25,514 bases of DNA from Butyricicoccus sp. (GCA_031293105.1 JAUMSA010000103.1:1-25514), one strand, 5' to 3'. Shown: positions 12,446 to 21,550, counted from the first letter of the stretch. The notes: generated from the letters alone by a model not told the origin. Numbers and translations: made by a program.

Positions 12446-13972
12446 TTACAGAAGCGGCGCAAACAAGCGCATAATGGATGCCAGGATGGACGAGAGCCAC
12501 GGCACATGCCGGAACCATTCGCGGTCCATGGTGCGCGACTGTCCGATGATATCCAGCATATCGTTTTTGATATCGTGGATGATCTTGCCGCCATAGAGCA
12601 CCGTGCCGCATTCAAAATGCATGAAGAACGACCGGAAATCCATGTTGATCGTGCCGACCACACCCACGTCGTCGTCGGATACGATCATCTTGGCGTGCAG
12701 GAAACCGGGGGTATATTCGTAGATGTGGACCCCGGCGCGCGAAAGCTGCTGATAAAACGACCGGGTCGCCAAATACACCAGCTTTTTATCCGGGATGCCC
12801 GGGGTGATGATGCGCACATCCACGCCGCTTTGCGCGGCCGTGGTCAGCGCCTGAATCATTTCGTTATCCAGGATGAGATAGGGTGTTGTGATATACACAT
12901 AATTGCGCGCATTGTTGATGATCTGCATATAGACCGTTTCGCCGACGTTAAAGTCGTCGAGCGGCGAATCGCCGAACGACTGCACATAGCCGTCACCCGG
13001 GCGGGACAGCGTGGGACGGTACTGCATGTGGTCGGCAGCCGCTACGCCGGTGGCGTATTCCCACATTTCCAAAAACAGTTCGGTCATGCTGGCTACGCCC
13101 GCGCCGCGCAGTTCGATGCTGGTGTCTTTCCAGTGGCCAAAGGGCGAATTGTGGTTGATGTATTCGTCGGCGATGTTGGTACCGCCCATGTAACCGACAT
13201 TTCCGTCAATGACCATGATCTTGCGGTGGTCGCGGTAGTTGAGATAGGTGTTCAGGGTGGGGATAAAGCGGTTAAACCGCACCACCCGCATGCCGAGCGA
13301 GCGCAGATAGCGGTCATACCCGGCCGGGAGCTTGGACAGGCATCCGGCGTCGTCGTACATGATGCGCACCTCGACGCCTTGGCGAACCTTTTCCACCAAG
13401 ATATCCAGAATCGGGTTCCACATCACGCCCGGCTCGATGATGAAATACTCCATAAAAATGAAGCGTTCGGCCTTTTTCAGTTCTAAGCACATGGCTTCAA
13501 ATTGTTTTTCCCCGACCGGGAAATACCGGGTCGCGGTTTCACCCCAGGCCGGCATACCGGTGAGCGATTCGATGTAGTTGGTGCGGCGGGTGTGGCGCGG
13601 CATGGCGGCAGTCAGCCGACTGCCGGCCGGATGGGAAACGCCTACCGAAAAATCCGGATGCAGGGGCGTGAATTTATGCAGCGCTCGAGCACGGTTGAAG
13701 GGCGTGTTGCCCCACAACAGATAGAACAGGCCGCCGAACAGGGGGAACAGCAAAATCAGGATAATCCACGGAATCTTATAGGAAGGGTTATCATACTTGC
13801 GCACAAGCCAGATGATGATGACCACCGAAAGCATGGTGCAAAACCGATCCACCCAGGGGACGTATGCAATCAAGGTGCTCATGCCCCAAACGACCAGGAT
13901 GGCCTGCAAAATGAGCAGAACTCCCCCCATAATACGACGGTCGCCTAAAAGTTTTCCCAGTTGCCTTTTCAT
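12446..13972 (-). CDS. cls: Cardiolipin synthase-like phospholipase D family protein
   Basis: The start is ATG 13972 (508 aa) with GGGAGG 5 nt upstream. Three hydrophobic N-terminal segments (about 14-37, 43-58, 68-88) anchor it, as in Gram-positive cardiolipin synthases. The two HKD motifs of the PLD superfamily are intact: H249-K251-D256 in DHRKIMVID and a second in FLHAKMIVSDD, each followed by the usual glycine/asparagine-rich segment (GGTNI, GTINMD). The enzyme condenses two phosphatidylglycerols to cardiolipin at the membrane. It is transcribed alone, with its own terminator. The start lies about 150 bp from the divergent antiporter start. Confidence 0.9.
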   Translation of the reverse strand: MKRQLGKLLGDRRIMGGVLLILQAILVVWGMSTLIAYVPWVDRFCTMLSVVIIIWLVRKYDNPSYKIPWIILILLFPLFGGLFYLLWGNTPFNRARALHKFTPLHPDFSVGVSHPAGSRLTAAMPRHTRRTNYIESLTGMPAWGETATRYFPVGEKQFEAMCLELKKAERFIFMEYFIIEPGVMWNPILDILVEKVRQGVEVRIMYDDAGCLSKLPAGYDRYLRSLGMRVVRFNRFIPTLNTYLNYRDHRKIMVIDGNVGYMGGTNIADEYINHNSPFGHWKDTSIELRGAGVASMTELFLEMWEYATGVAAADHMQYRPTLSRPGDGYVQSFGDSPLDDFNVGETVYMQIINNARNYVYITTPYLILDNEMIQALTTAAQSGVDVRIITPGIPDKKLVYLATRSFYQQLSRAGVHIYEYTPGFLHAKMIVSDDDVGVVGTINMDFRSFFMHFECGTVLYGGKIIHDIKNDMLDIIGQSRTMDREWFRHVPWLSSILASIMRLFAPLL

Positions 13973-14121
13973 AGTTGCCTCCCGTGGATTTGTTTGCGGC
14001 ATTTCGATTTCATCATACCGCGTTCGCCCCCTTCTGTCAATCTTTGCGGTGCGAAGTTTCTGTATAGTTTTTTGGTTTGGCGCATAGGGTGTAGGGTAAA
14101 TGAAATGGGGGGATTTTTGCC

Positions 14122-15069
14122 ATGACGACCGTTTTGCTGGCCGCTGCGTTTTTTACCATTGGCCTGTATCTGACGATGCGCGGGGGCGACCAGTTTGTGG
14201 ATGCGGCCGCCCGGCTGGCCGAGGCTAGCGGTATCCCGCGTTTTGTGGTGGGTGCAACGCTGGTCAGCCTGTGCACGACCGCGCCCGAACTGACCGTATC
14301 GGTGCTGGCCACCCTGCGCGGCTCGACCGACCTTGCGGTCGGCAATGCCGTAGGGTCGGCGGCCTGCAACACGGGTCTGATTTTGGGGATTTCCGCCCTG
14401 CTCGCGCCCGCGGCCTTCCATGCGCATGAGGCGCGCACCAAGGGCGGGGTGATGCTCGGCGCGACCATCCTGCTCGGCTGCATGGCGGCCGACGGCGTGC
14501 TCAACCCCGGCGAAGCGCTCGGGTTGCTCGCCGTGCTGTTTGCCTTTTTGGCGATGAACCTGCAAGGCGCGGCCAAAGGCCGGCCGGATGCGTCGATTCG
14601 CCGTTTCGCCCCCGGGGAGCGGGCGCGCACGGTCATCCAGTTCGTGCTCGGTGGTGCTGCCGTGGTATTGGGCGCCAAACTGATGGTCGATCATGGCGTG
14701 ATTCTCGCGCGGATGCTCGGTGTGCCCGAAAGCGTAATCGGGCTGACCCTGGTGGCGCTCGGCACCTCGCTGCCCGAACTGATGACCGCCCTGGCCGCCA
14801 TCCGGCGGCGGGAGGGCACTCTGTCGGCTGGCAATATCGTGGGGGCGAACATCATCGATTTGACGCTTGTGCTGCCGGCCAGCGCCGCCGCAGGTGGCGG
14901 GGTATTACCAGTGAGCACGGATACCTTTGCGCGCGATTTGCCGTTTACCGTGACGCTCATGGCGCTGGCCATGCTGCCGCCCATGTTCGCCGGACGCCTG
15001 CGGCGCGCCCAGGGCGCGCTGCTGCTGGCGGTCTATGGCGTCTATGTGTACTGCCTGACACGGGGATGA
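14122..15069 (+). CDS. CaCA-family calcium/sodium antiporter (CaxA/YrbG-like)
   Basis: This 315-aa inner-membrane protein has the two homologous alpha-repeats of the family, each about five membrane segments. Repeat 1 has VVGATLVSLCTTAPEL then GNAVGSAACN; repeat 2 has VIGLTLVALGTSLPEL then GNIVGANIID. The acidic residues in the two PEL motifs bind the cation. Repeat 1 has CTTAPE where most members have GTSxPE, a modest change at the ion site. It exchanges cytosolic Ca2+ (or another cation) for Na+ or H+. The ATG has a G-rich ribosome-binding site about 8 nt upstream. No terminator is seen before the next gene. Confidence 0.92.
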   Translation: MTTVLLAAAFFTIGLYLTMRGGDQFVDAAARLAEASGIPRFVVGATLVSLCTTAPELTVSVLATLRGSTDLAVGNAVGSAACNTGLILGISALLAPAAFHAHEARTKGGVMLGATILLGCMAADGVLNPGEALGLLAVLFAFLAMNLQGAAKGRPDASIRRFAPGERARTVIQFVLGGAAVVLGAKLMVDHGVILARMLGVPESVIGLTLVALGTSLPELMTALAAIRRREGTLSAGNIVGANIIDLTLVLPASAAAGGGVLPVSTDTFARDLPFTVTLMALAMLPPMFAGRLRRAQGALLLAVYGVYVYCLTRG

Positions 15070-15080
15070 AGGGAAACGCC

Positions 15081-15109
15081 TTTCGCTGGGCTCATATCTA
15101 TGGTACAAT
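15081..15109 (+). promoter_or_regulatory. Predicted promoter of the M24 peptidase-DegV unit
   Basis: TGG-TACAAT (15101-15109) is a good extended -10, with TTTCGC 17 bp upstream as a weak -35. It lies 47 bp before the M24 start codon, which has AAGGAG upstream. Confidence 0.5.
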
Positions 15110-15155
15110 AGGGGAAAGATACCGATGAAATGCCCCATAGAAGGAGTATACCACA

Positions 15156-16355
15156 ATGTTTGATTTCCATGCCCGTGTACCCAAAGAAGAACTGGACTGC
15201 CGGTTAAATGCTCTGCGTGCCAAACTTTCGCAGGCCGACCCCGACTGGTCGCTGATTCTGATTCACCACAAGGTCAATCTGTATTACCTGACCGGCGCCA
15301 TGCAGGAGGGCGTGCTGACCATCACGCCCGAGGAGGCCATCCTGTGGGTGCGCCGCAGCCTGGAACGCGCCCGGAACGAATCCCATTTTGCCGACATCCG
15401 GCCCATGCGTTCCTACCGCACTCTGGCCGAACACTTCCAGTCTATGCCGGCATGTGTGTATTTGGAAACCAAGGCCGCGACGCTCGACTGGCTGGCCATG
15501 GTGCGGGCGCGGCTGCCGTTTGAGCAGTGGAAATCGATCACGCCGCTGCTCGGCGAGCTGCGCGCCGTCAAGAGTCCCTATGAGATCGCCTGCATCCGCA
15601 AGGCGGGCGAACTGGTCGCCGAAGTGACCGAGCAGGTCATGCCGTCGCTCCTGCGCGAGGGCATGAGCGAAGCCGAACTGTGCGGCGCGGTCTATCTGGA
15701 ACTGCTGCGCCGCGGCTCGATGGGCATTTCCCGCTACAACCAGCCCGCCGGGGAGGATGTGGCCGGATTGAGCGGCTTTGGCGAAAGCACGCTGGCTGGT
15801 CTGGCCTTTGACGGCCCGGACGGCTGTGCGGGAACCTGTGTGGCCGTGCAGGCCATCGGCTCGCCCGCGCGCCGCTTGAAACCGGGCGATTTGGTGCTGA
15901 TGGACCAGCCGGGCGGTGCGCTCGGGTATCATGCGGACAAGTCGGTCGTGTATTTTTACGGCAAGCTGGACGAGCATCCTGCGGCATCGCGCATCCGCGA
16001 AGCGTATGATTTGTGCACCCGCATCGAAGCGTGGGCCGCGTCCCAGCTCCGGCCGGGCGCCATTCCGGAGGAGATCTACTTGCAGGCGGTTGCTATGGTG
16101 CCCGAAGCCGACCAAGCGGGCTTCATGTCGGGCGGCAAATTTTTGGGGCATTCGATCGGCCTGACCATGGACGAAGCGCCCGTGCTGGCCAAATCCTTCC
16201 GCGAACCCATGCAGGAAGGCATGGTTTTTGCCATTGAACCCAAGATTGCCTTGGAGGGCATCGGCATGGTGGGCACCGAAAACACCTATCTGGTCACGGC
16301 GGACGGCGGTGAGTCGCTCACCGGCCACATCCTGCCCTTGACCGAGATCGGCTAA
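15156..16355 (+). CDS. M24-family metallopeptidase (Xaa-Pro aminopeptidase/dipeptidase type)
   Basis: This 399-aa cytosolic protein has an N-terminal creatinase-like domain (about 1-135) and a C-terminal pita-bread domain. All five dimetal ligands are present: D250 (LMDQP), D261 (HADKS), H332 (LGHSIGL), E361 (AIEPK) and E375 (GTENT). Their spacing of 11, 71, 29 and 14 is typical of prolidases. It removes N-terminal residues before proline or splits Xaa-Pro dipeptides. Some surrounding residues are unusual (MDQPGGALGY in place of the common DxGxxxxGY form), so substrate range may differ. DegV follows after 12 bp in the same unit. Confidence 0.88.
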   Translation: MFDFHARVPKEELDCRLNALRAKLSQADPDWSLILIHHKVNLYYLTGAMQEGVLTITPEEAILWVRRSLERARNESHFADIRPMRSYRTLAEHFQSMPACVYLETKAATLDWLAMVRARLPFEQWKSITPLLGELRAVKSPYEIACIRKAGELVAEVTEQVMPSLLREGMSEAELCGAVYLELLRRGSMGISRYNQPAGEDVAGLSGFGESTLAGLAFDGPDGCAGTCVAVQAIGSPARRLKPGDLVLMDQPGGALGYHADKSVVYFYGKLDEHPAASRIREAYDLCTRIEAWAASQLRPGAIPEEIYLQAVAMVPEADQAGFMSGGKFLGHSIGLTMDEAPVLAKSFREPMQEGMVFAIEPKIALEGIGMVGTENTYLVTADGGESLTGHILPLTEIG

Positions 16356-16367
16356 AGGAGGGAAAAC

Positions 16368-17237
16368 ATGCGGAAATTTGTGTTGGTCGCCAACTCGACC
16401 ACCGATGAAACCGGCGCATATTACGAGCAGAACGACATCCGCTGCGCGGCTCTGTCCTTTACGATGGAGGGGCGCACGGTACACGAAGATTTCGGCAAGA
16501 CCATTCCATTTCCCACGTTTTATGACAACTTACGGGCCGGCAAGCTCAGCCAGACCTCTCAGGCCACGATGGAGGAATATCAGGAGCACTTCCGCGCCGC
16601 CTGCCGCGCGGGGCTGGACGTGCTGTATGTCGGCTTTTCGTCCGGCCTGTCCGGCTCGTTCCAGGCGGGCTGCATCGCAGCCGCCGAAGTGCGCGAGGAA
16701 TTCCCCGACCGGGTCATCCGCTGCGTCGATTCGCTGTCTGCCGCGGGCGGTGAAGGCATTTTGGTGGAGCGGGCGCGTCAGCTCCGCGATGCGGGCTATA
16801 CGGCCGATGAAGCGGGCGATGCCATCGAAGAACTGCGGCTCAAAGTGATTCATCTGGTGACTGTGGATGATTTAAAGCATCTGTGGCGCGGCGGCCGGGT
16901 GAGCAAGTCGGCAGCCGTGGTGGGCAGCCTGATCGGCATTAAGCCGATGATTTATGTGGATGATGCGGGCAAGCTGCAAGTGTGCGGCAAAGTTCGCGGC
17001 CGCAAAAAGGCGCTTGATAAGCTGGTGGAAACCACGCTCGCGCAGATTGCCGAGCGCGATATTCCGGTGCGCATCAGTCACGGCGACTGCGAAGCCGACG
17101 CGCGCTATGTGGCAGACAAGCTGCAAGCAGCCGGGCTTTCTACCGAGATTCGCATGCTGGATACCGTGCTCGGCTCCCATACCGGGCCGGGTGTCATGAC
17201 GACATTTTTCATCGGCACCGCGCGCGGGCCGTTTTAA
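16368..17237 (+). CDS. DegV family fatty-acid-binding protein
   Basis: This 289-aa two-domain protein is of normal DegV length. Family features are the N-terminal V-x-N-S-T-T-D start, TSQAT (about 62-66), the fatty-acid-carboxylate region GFSSGLSGSFQ (about 85-95), the LWRGGRVS segment and IGIKPM. Related FakB proteins present fatty acids to the kinase FakA, but the partner is not in this window and the role is unproven. The start has AAAGGAGGG upstream. It lies 12 bp after the M24 gene and before a strong terminator. Confidence 0.9.
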   Translation: MRKFVLVANSTTDETGAYYEQNDIRCAALSFTMEGRTVHEDFGKTIPFPTFYDNLRAGKLSQTSQATMEEYQEHFRAACRAGLDVLYVGFSSGLSGSFQAGCIAAAEVREEFPDRVIRCVDSLSAAGGEGILVERARQLRDAGYTADEAGDAIEELRLKVIHLVTVDDLKHLWRGGRVSKSAAVVGSLIGIKPMIYVDDAGKLQVCGKVRGRKKALDKLVETTLAQIAERDIPVRISHGDCEADARYVADKLQAAGLSTEIRMLDTVLGSHTGPGVMTTFFIGTARGPF

Positions 17238-17290
17238 GCGGGGCCTGATCCCTGCACCTCACCCTACTTTGCGGGCTCTGCCCGCACCCG

Positions 17291-17358
17291 CAAGCCTTTG
17301 AAAAGGCTTGACCGAAACTTCAAAAGCCCTCGGAATCGTTCGATTCCGAGGGCTTTTT
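17291..17358. terminator. Tandem hairpins, bidirectional terminator between degV and pgsA
   Basis: CAAGCCTTT-GA-AAAGGCTTG (17291-17310) is followed by a perfect 17-bp stem (17322-17338 with 17341-17357). The second stem ends in TTTTT on the plus strand. On the minus strand it ends in TTTT after the arm, 4 bp beyond the pgsA stop. It serves both converging units. Confidence 0.85.
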
Positions 17359-17361
17359 GTG

Positions 17362-17991
17362 TTAGTTCTTGGGCTTGACAGCGCCATCCTTGATGAGGTC
17401 CCAGTTTTTGTACAGGTAATCGATGCCCGCGTACAGCGTCACGAGCGTGACCACCCAGGCAACCAGGGTCGGGACCGGCAGCATGCCGCTGGTCAGCACG
17501 GCGGTCGGGCCGTCCGCGCCGCCGATGATACCGGTGTTGACCGCGACGACCGTATCCGCGGTACCGGTGACGATCAGGAACAGGAAGTCGATGATAATAC
17601 CCGCAATCTGGACGCAGGTTTTGACCTTGCCCGTCCAGGTAGCGGCGAGCACGCGGCCCTTGGCGGCTGCGACGTTGCGCAGCGAGGTGATGATAAATTC
17701 ACGTGCCAGCACGATGAACACCATCCAGGCCGGGAAGATGCCTTTTTCGATAAAGATAAGCAGAGCGGCGGTGACGAGCAGCTTGTCCGCGAGCGGGTCG
17801 ACGAACTTGCCGAAGTCGGTCACCTGGTTGTATTTGCGCGCAACATAGCCGTCCAGAAAGTCGGTGAACGATGCCAGGCAGAACAAAACGAGCGCCACAA
17901 TCAGGCTGGTCGAATCGTTTTGCAGGGCAAACCAGATAAAGAACGGGATCATGCAGATGCGCACAAGCGTGATTTTATTGGCTGTGGTCAC
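17362..17991 (-). CDS. pgsA: CDP-diacylglycerol-glycerol-3-phosphate 3-phosphatidyltransferase
   Basis: This 209-aa membrane protein has the complete CDP-alcohol phosphotransferase motif: D44, D47-G48, A51-R52, G61, D65, D69, with exact family spacing. It makes phosphatidylglycerol-phosphate, the committed step to PG and hence to cardiolipin made by the PLD enzyme nearby. The N-terminus (MTTANKITLVRI) is typical of PgsA. It is somewhat longer than the usual 180-190 aa because of a Gly/Ala/Thr-rich stretch between late membrane segments (about 145-170). Its ATG overlaps the rimO stop by 4 nt, a common gene pair in Clostridia. Confidence 0.93.
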   Translation of the reverse strand: MTTANKITLVRICMIPFFIWFALQNDSTSLIVALVLFCLASFTDFLDGYVARKYNQVTDFGKFVDPLADKLLVTAALLIFIEKGIFPAWMVFIVLAREFIITSLRNVAAAKGRVLAATWTGKVKTCVQIAGIIIDFLFLIVTGTADTVVAVNTGIIGGADGPTAVLTSGMLPVPTLVAWVVTLVTLYAGIDYLYKNWDLIKDGAVKPKN

Positions 17992-19325
17992 GAAGCAGAA
18001 CCTCCTACACGGACGCCTTCCAAATCGGCGCCCAAACTATTTTCCATACGGACCGGCACAAAGTCACCGGGTTTGACCGGGGTTTCGGATGCAAAATAGA
18101 CCTTGCCGTCCACTTCGACCGAGTCGGCATAGGTGCGCCCGAAATACAGTCCCGAATCATTATCCCACCCTTCGCATAAAACGTCAAGCGTCTCGTGCAT
18201 GCGGGACAGGTTATAGTCGTCAATGACGCCCGATTGCAGTTCTTCGACAATCAGGCGGCGGCGCATTTTGGTGTCGTCGTCGATCTGATCGGGCAGTTCG
18301 GCGGCTTCGGTGCCCTCTTCGGGGGAGAATTCAAACACGCCGGCGCGCTCGATGCGGGTTTCCTGCAAAAAGGCGCACAGTTCGGCAAATTCCTCTTCGG
18401 TTTCGCCCGGCAGGCCGACAATCAGGCTGGTGCGCAGCACCAGACCCGGGATGCGCTCGCGCAGCATGCGGATGAGGGCGGTCAGCTCGTCGCGGTCGCC
18501 CGGCCGGTGCATGGCTCGCAGAATACGCTTCGACACATGCTGGAGCGGGATGTCCAGGTATTTTACGATCTTGGGTTCCTGCGCAATGACATCCACCAGC
18601 TCGTCGGTGATCTGGTCAGGGTAAAGGTAGTGCAGGCGCACCCAAGTAAAGTCCATCTGGCATAGCTGCCGGAGCAGTTCGGGCAGCAGACGCTTGTGTT
18701 CGGGCAGGTCAAGACCGTATTTGGTGATGTCCTGCGCGATGACGATAATTTCCTTGACGCCGGACGCCGCCAGTTCACGCGCTTCGCCCAGTACGTCTTC
18801 CAGGTGGCGGCTGCGGTACGGCCCGCGCAGCTTGGGGATGATGCAGTAGCCGCACCGGTTGGAGCAGCCCTCGGCGATTTTCAGGAAGGCGGTGTAAGAG
18901 GGGGTCAGGCGGTCACGCTCGCCCTCGAGCGCTGCGGCGGCCATGTCGCGCATGTAGACCGCTTTTTTGCCGTCCAGCACATCGCGCACCGCGTCCACGA
19001 TGTTTTCATAGCTGCCTGTACCGCAGATAGCGTCCACCTCGGGCAGATCGCTTTCGATTTCGGTGCGGTAGCGCTGCGCCAGGCAGCCGGTCACGATCAG
19101 GCCGCGCAGTTTGCCTTCTTCCTTATAACGTGCCACGTCCAGGATGGTTTCAATGGCCTCGGTTTTGGCCGCTTCGATAAAGCCGCAGGTGTTGACGATG
19201 CCGACCTCGGCCTCGGTGATGTCGTCGGTGATGGCATAACCCGCATCGCGCAGGCGAGCCAGCATATGCTCGGAATCGACCAGGTTCTTGGCGCAGCCGA
19301 GCGAGATAAGTCCGATCTTAGTCAC
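17988..19325 (-). CDS. rimO: Ribosomal protein S12 methylthiotransferase RimO
   Basis: This 445-aa radical-SAM methylthiotransferase adds a methylthio group to the conserved Asp of ribosomal protein S12. The N-terminal UPF0004 domain carries the auxiliary-cluster cysteines C11 (LGCAKN), C47 (NTCGF) and C81 (TGCLAQRY). The radical-SAM cluster is C154, C158, C161 (CSNRCGYC). A C-terminal TRAM domain follows (about 375-440). LGCAKNLVDSE marks RimO rather than MiaB. It starts with GTG at 19325, with AGGAGG about 10 nt upstream. It is followed by pgsA with a 4-nt overlap. Confidence 0.95.
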   Translation of the reverse strand: MTKIGLISLGCAKNLVDSEHMLARLRDAGYAITDDITEAEVGIVNTCGFIEAAKTEAIETILDVARYKEEGKLRGLIVTGCLAQRYRTEIESDLPEVDAICGTGSYENIVDAVRDVLDGKKAVYMRDMAAAALEGERDRLTPSYTAFLKIAEGCSNRCGYCIIPKLRGPYRSRHLEDVLGEARELAASGVKEIIVIAQDITKYGLDLPEHKRLLPELLRQLCQMDFTWVRLHYLYPDQITDELVDVIAQEPKIVKYLDIPLQHVSKRILRAMHRPGDRDELTALIRMLRERIPGLVLRTSLIVGLPGETEEEFAELCAFLQETRIERAGVFEFSPEEGTEAAELPDQIDDDTKMRRRLIVEELQSGVIDDYNLSRMHETLDVLCEGWDNDSGLYFGRTYADSVEVDGKVYFASETPVKPGDFVPVRMENSLGADLEGVRVGGSAS

Positions 19326-19360
19326 AAAAACGGTTCCTCCTATTGATTTTTATTCATACC

Positions 19361-19389
19361 ATTCTATCATATTCTGCCCGGCTTGTCAG
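19361..19389 (-). promoter_or_regulatory. Predicted sigma-A promoter of rimO-pgsA
   Basis: CTGACA (19389-19384), a 17-bp spacer and TGA-TAGAAT (-10 at 19366-19361) match the housekeeping consensus well. It lies 36 bp before the GTG start. Confidence 0.6.
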
Positions 19390-19405
19390 TAACGAAATGT
19401 AATCT

Positions 19406-19708
19406 TCAAACGGCAAGGTGTCCAAAGTGCAAGGCCAAACAGAGCGAAAAAAGGATGGCATCCACCAGCAGAATCAGACCATGTTTGGGGGCGCGTTCTC
19501 CGCGATAGGTTCGATGCAGCGCAAAGAGGGTGCCAAACAGCAGACAAATATCTAAGACAGGCGGCAGGGTCATAAGATGATAGGACAAGCGGAACAGCAC
19601 CATGGTCGGAATATCGCCCAGTATGGCAAAGCCGACGAGATGAAAGACCGTAAGCAATAGCGCGCATAAAGTTAGGGCAGGGGTAAGAAATCGGGAAGCA
19701 TATTTCAT
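19406..19708 (-). CDS. Small membrane protein, function unknown
   Basis: The start is ATG 19708 (100 aa) with GGAGGG 6 nt upstream; the longer frame to 19780 would run through the recX terminator. It has three hydrophobic segments: about 8-30 (FLTPALTLCALLLTVFHLVGF), about 40-64 and about 76-97, with a short basic loop (HRTYRGERAPK) between the last two. It sits alone between the recX terminator and the rimO promoter. I do not recognise a family. Confidence 0.6.
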   Translation of the reverse strand: MKYASRFLTPALTLCALLLTVFHLVGFAILGDIPTMVLFRLSYHLMTLPPVLDICLLFGTLFALHRTYRGERAPKHGLILLVDAILFSLCLALHFGHLAV

Positions 19709-19725
19709 AAACAGCCCTCCAATAT

Positions 19726-19762
19726 AAAAACCGTTTCCATGCAGAGGATAGCATGGAAACGG
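19726..19762 (-). terminator. Terminator of recA-recX
   Basis: A perfect 12-bp stem (19731-19742 with 19751-19762) with an 8-nt loop is followed on the minus strand by TTTTTATATT. It is about 55 bp after the recX stop. Confidence 0.88.
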
Positions 19763-19817
19763 TTGGAACACAATCTGCAATTTTTACGAAATAAGCGAGA
19801 GAATTTTGACCACTTTC

Positions 19818-20297
19818 TCATCCATCCAATCGCTCGTCAATCTGGGTGCCATAGTCCTTGAGTGCCTGCCGGATATCGCCCCAGGAAAAGCCGCGCCGCT
19901 GCAAAAAAGCAACGGCCCGCTGTACGGCCTTGGGGTCAGAAGCGTCGCCCTTGAGCTTTTTGTCGAGCAGGGTGCGCAGGGTGTCCGGGTCGGGGGAAAA
20001 ATCCTCGAGCGCGGCGTCCGCATCTTCGCGGGACACGCCGCGGCGGTGCAGTTCCTGCCGGATGCGGTGCTCGCCGTAGCCGCGCCGCTCATACGAGCGC
20101 ACCGCCGTATCGGCAAAACGGCTGTCGTCGAGCAGACGGCGCTCTTGCAGATAGGCGATGGCATAATCGGCCGCATCCTCGCTGTGGCCCTTTTTGACCA
20201 GCTTTTCGCGCAGGGTCTGCGCGCTCAGGTCGCGGTAAGAAAGCTGGCGCGCCGCTTCATCCAGCGCGGCACGGTAGGCTTTTTCCAGTTCTTCCAT
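19818..20297 (-). CDS. recX: Regulatory protein RecX
   Basis: This 159-aa, all-helical, highly charged protein has the three-helix repeats of RecX: LSYRDLSAQTLREKL near residues 19-33, YLQERRLLDDSRFA, YGEHRIRQELHRRG and FLQRRGFSWGDIRQAL. RecX binds inside the RecA filament groove and limits its activity. Its ATG directly follows the recA stop (no gap), giving coupled expression under the same LexA-controlled promoter. Confidence 0.92.
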   Translation of the reverse strand: MEELEKAYRAALDEAARQLSYRDLSAQTLREKLVKKGHSEDAADYAIAYLQERRLLDDSRFADTAVRSYERRGYGEHRIRQELHRRGVSREDADAALEDFSPDPDTLRTLLDKKLKGDASDPKAVQRAVAFLQRRGFSWGDIRQALKDYGTQIDERLDG

Positions 20298-21488
20298 TTA
20301 GATCTCCAGGTCGTCGTCAAAGTCGTCGGCATCAATGGATACCGCCTTGGACGCTGTGACCGGGGCTGCCTTGGGTGCAGCCGGGGGTTCGGGTTTGATG
20401 GACGCCGAGGCGGCGTCGGCTTTGCCGCGGCCTGCTTTGCCGCCCTTTTTGAGCGCTTCCTCGCGCTCGGCCAGGATGGCCTGTTCGATCTGCTTGTGGA
20501 CTTCCTCGGCTTCCTCGGGGTGCTCCTTAAAGTACAGCTTGGCATTGTCGCGGCCCTGGCCCAGACGGGTATCGCCCATGGAGAACCAGGCGCCAGCCTT
20601 TTGCACGATGCCGTATTTGACGCCCAAATCGACCAATTCACCGGTGAACGAGATGCCTTCACCGTACATGATATCGAATTCGGCCTCCTTGAACGGGGGC
20701 GCGACCTTGTTCTTGACAATTTTGCAGCGGGTATGGCTGCCGATGAGGGTGGCGCCGTCCTTGAGGTGTTCGGTGCGGCGCACATCGATGCGCACCGACG
20801 CATAGAACTTAAGCGCGCGGCCGCCGGTGGTGACTTCCGGGCTGCCGTAGATGACGCCGACCTTTTCGCGCAGCTGGTTGATGAAGATGACGCAGCAGTT
20901 GGATTTGGAGATCGAGCCCGCCAGCTTACGCATGGCCTGGCTCATCATGCGGGCGTGCAGGCCGACGAACGAATCGCCCATATCGCCCTCGATTTCGGCG
21001 CGCGGCACCAGCGCCGCGACCGAGTCCACAACCACGATATCGACCGCGCCCGAGCGCACGAGCGCTTCGGTGATTTCCAGACCCTGCTCGCCGGTATCCG
21101 GCTGGGATACGAGCAGGCTGTCGATGTCTACGCCCAGTGCCTTGGCATAAACCGGGTCCAGGGCGTGCTCGGCGTCGATAAAGGCCGCTTCGCCGCCCAG
21201 TTTCTGGGCCTGCGCGATGGCGTGCAGGGCAACCGTGGTCTTACCGGACGATTCCGGCCCATAGATCTCGATGATACGACCGCGCGGCAGGCCGCCGATA
21301 CCCAGCGCCATGTCCAGGCCGATGGAGCCGGTGGGGATGTGCTCAACGCTCATGCTTGAGTTTTCACCCAGGCGCATGACCGCGCCCTTGCCATAGTTCT
21401 TTTCGATCAGCCCAAGCGCCTGCTCGAGGGCCTTCTTTTTATCGGACACCGGTGCGACCAGTTCCAGATGCTTCTTCTTGTCTGCCAT
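20298..21488 (-). CDS. recA: Recombinase RecA
   Basis: This 396-aa protein contains the Walker A GPESSGKTT at 77-85, a Walker-B-type strand (VDIVVVDSVAAL), the L1/L2-loop regions (EGDMGDSFVG and SPEVTTGGRALKF), and the NQLREKVGV segment. It is the ATP-dependent strand-exchange protein and SOS coprotease. It is longer than typical clostridial RecA (about 350 aa) because of an Ala/Lys/Pro-rich linker ending in an acidic tail (DADDFDDDLEI). The start has AGGAGG upstream. Promoter and LexA box are visible. Confidence 0.98.
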   Translation of the reverse strand: MADKKKHLELVAPVSDKKKALEQALGLIEKNYGKGAVMRLGENSSMSVEHIPTGSIGLDMALGIGGLPRGRIIEIYGPESSGKTTVALHAIAQAQKLGGEAAFIDAEHALDPVYAKALGVDIDSLLVSQPDTGEQGLEITEALVRSGAVDIVVVDSVAALVPRAEIEGDMGDSFVGLHARMMSQAMRKLAGSISKSNCCVIFINQLREKVGVIYGSPEVTTGGRALKFYASVRIDVRRTEHLKDGATLIGSHTRCKIVKNKVAPPFKEAEFDIMYGEGISFTGELVDLGVKYGIVQKAGAWFSMGDTRLGQGRDNAKLYFKEHPEEAEEVHKQIEQAILAEREEALKKGGKAGRGKADAASASIKPEPPAAPKAAPVTASKAVSIDADDFDDDLEI

Positions 21489-21550
21489 ATACGATGACCT
21501 CCTGTAAGAGAACGCGCCAGTCAGCGCGGATGGTTTTCGGTTCTGCTGTC

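Noticed and set aside
19806..21359. A 517-codon open frame on the plus strand opposite recA-recX
   Set aside because: It is antisense to recA, whose sequence is unmistakable; the length is a composition effect.
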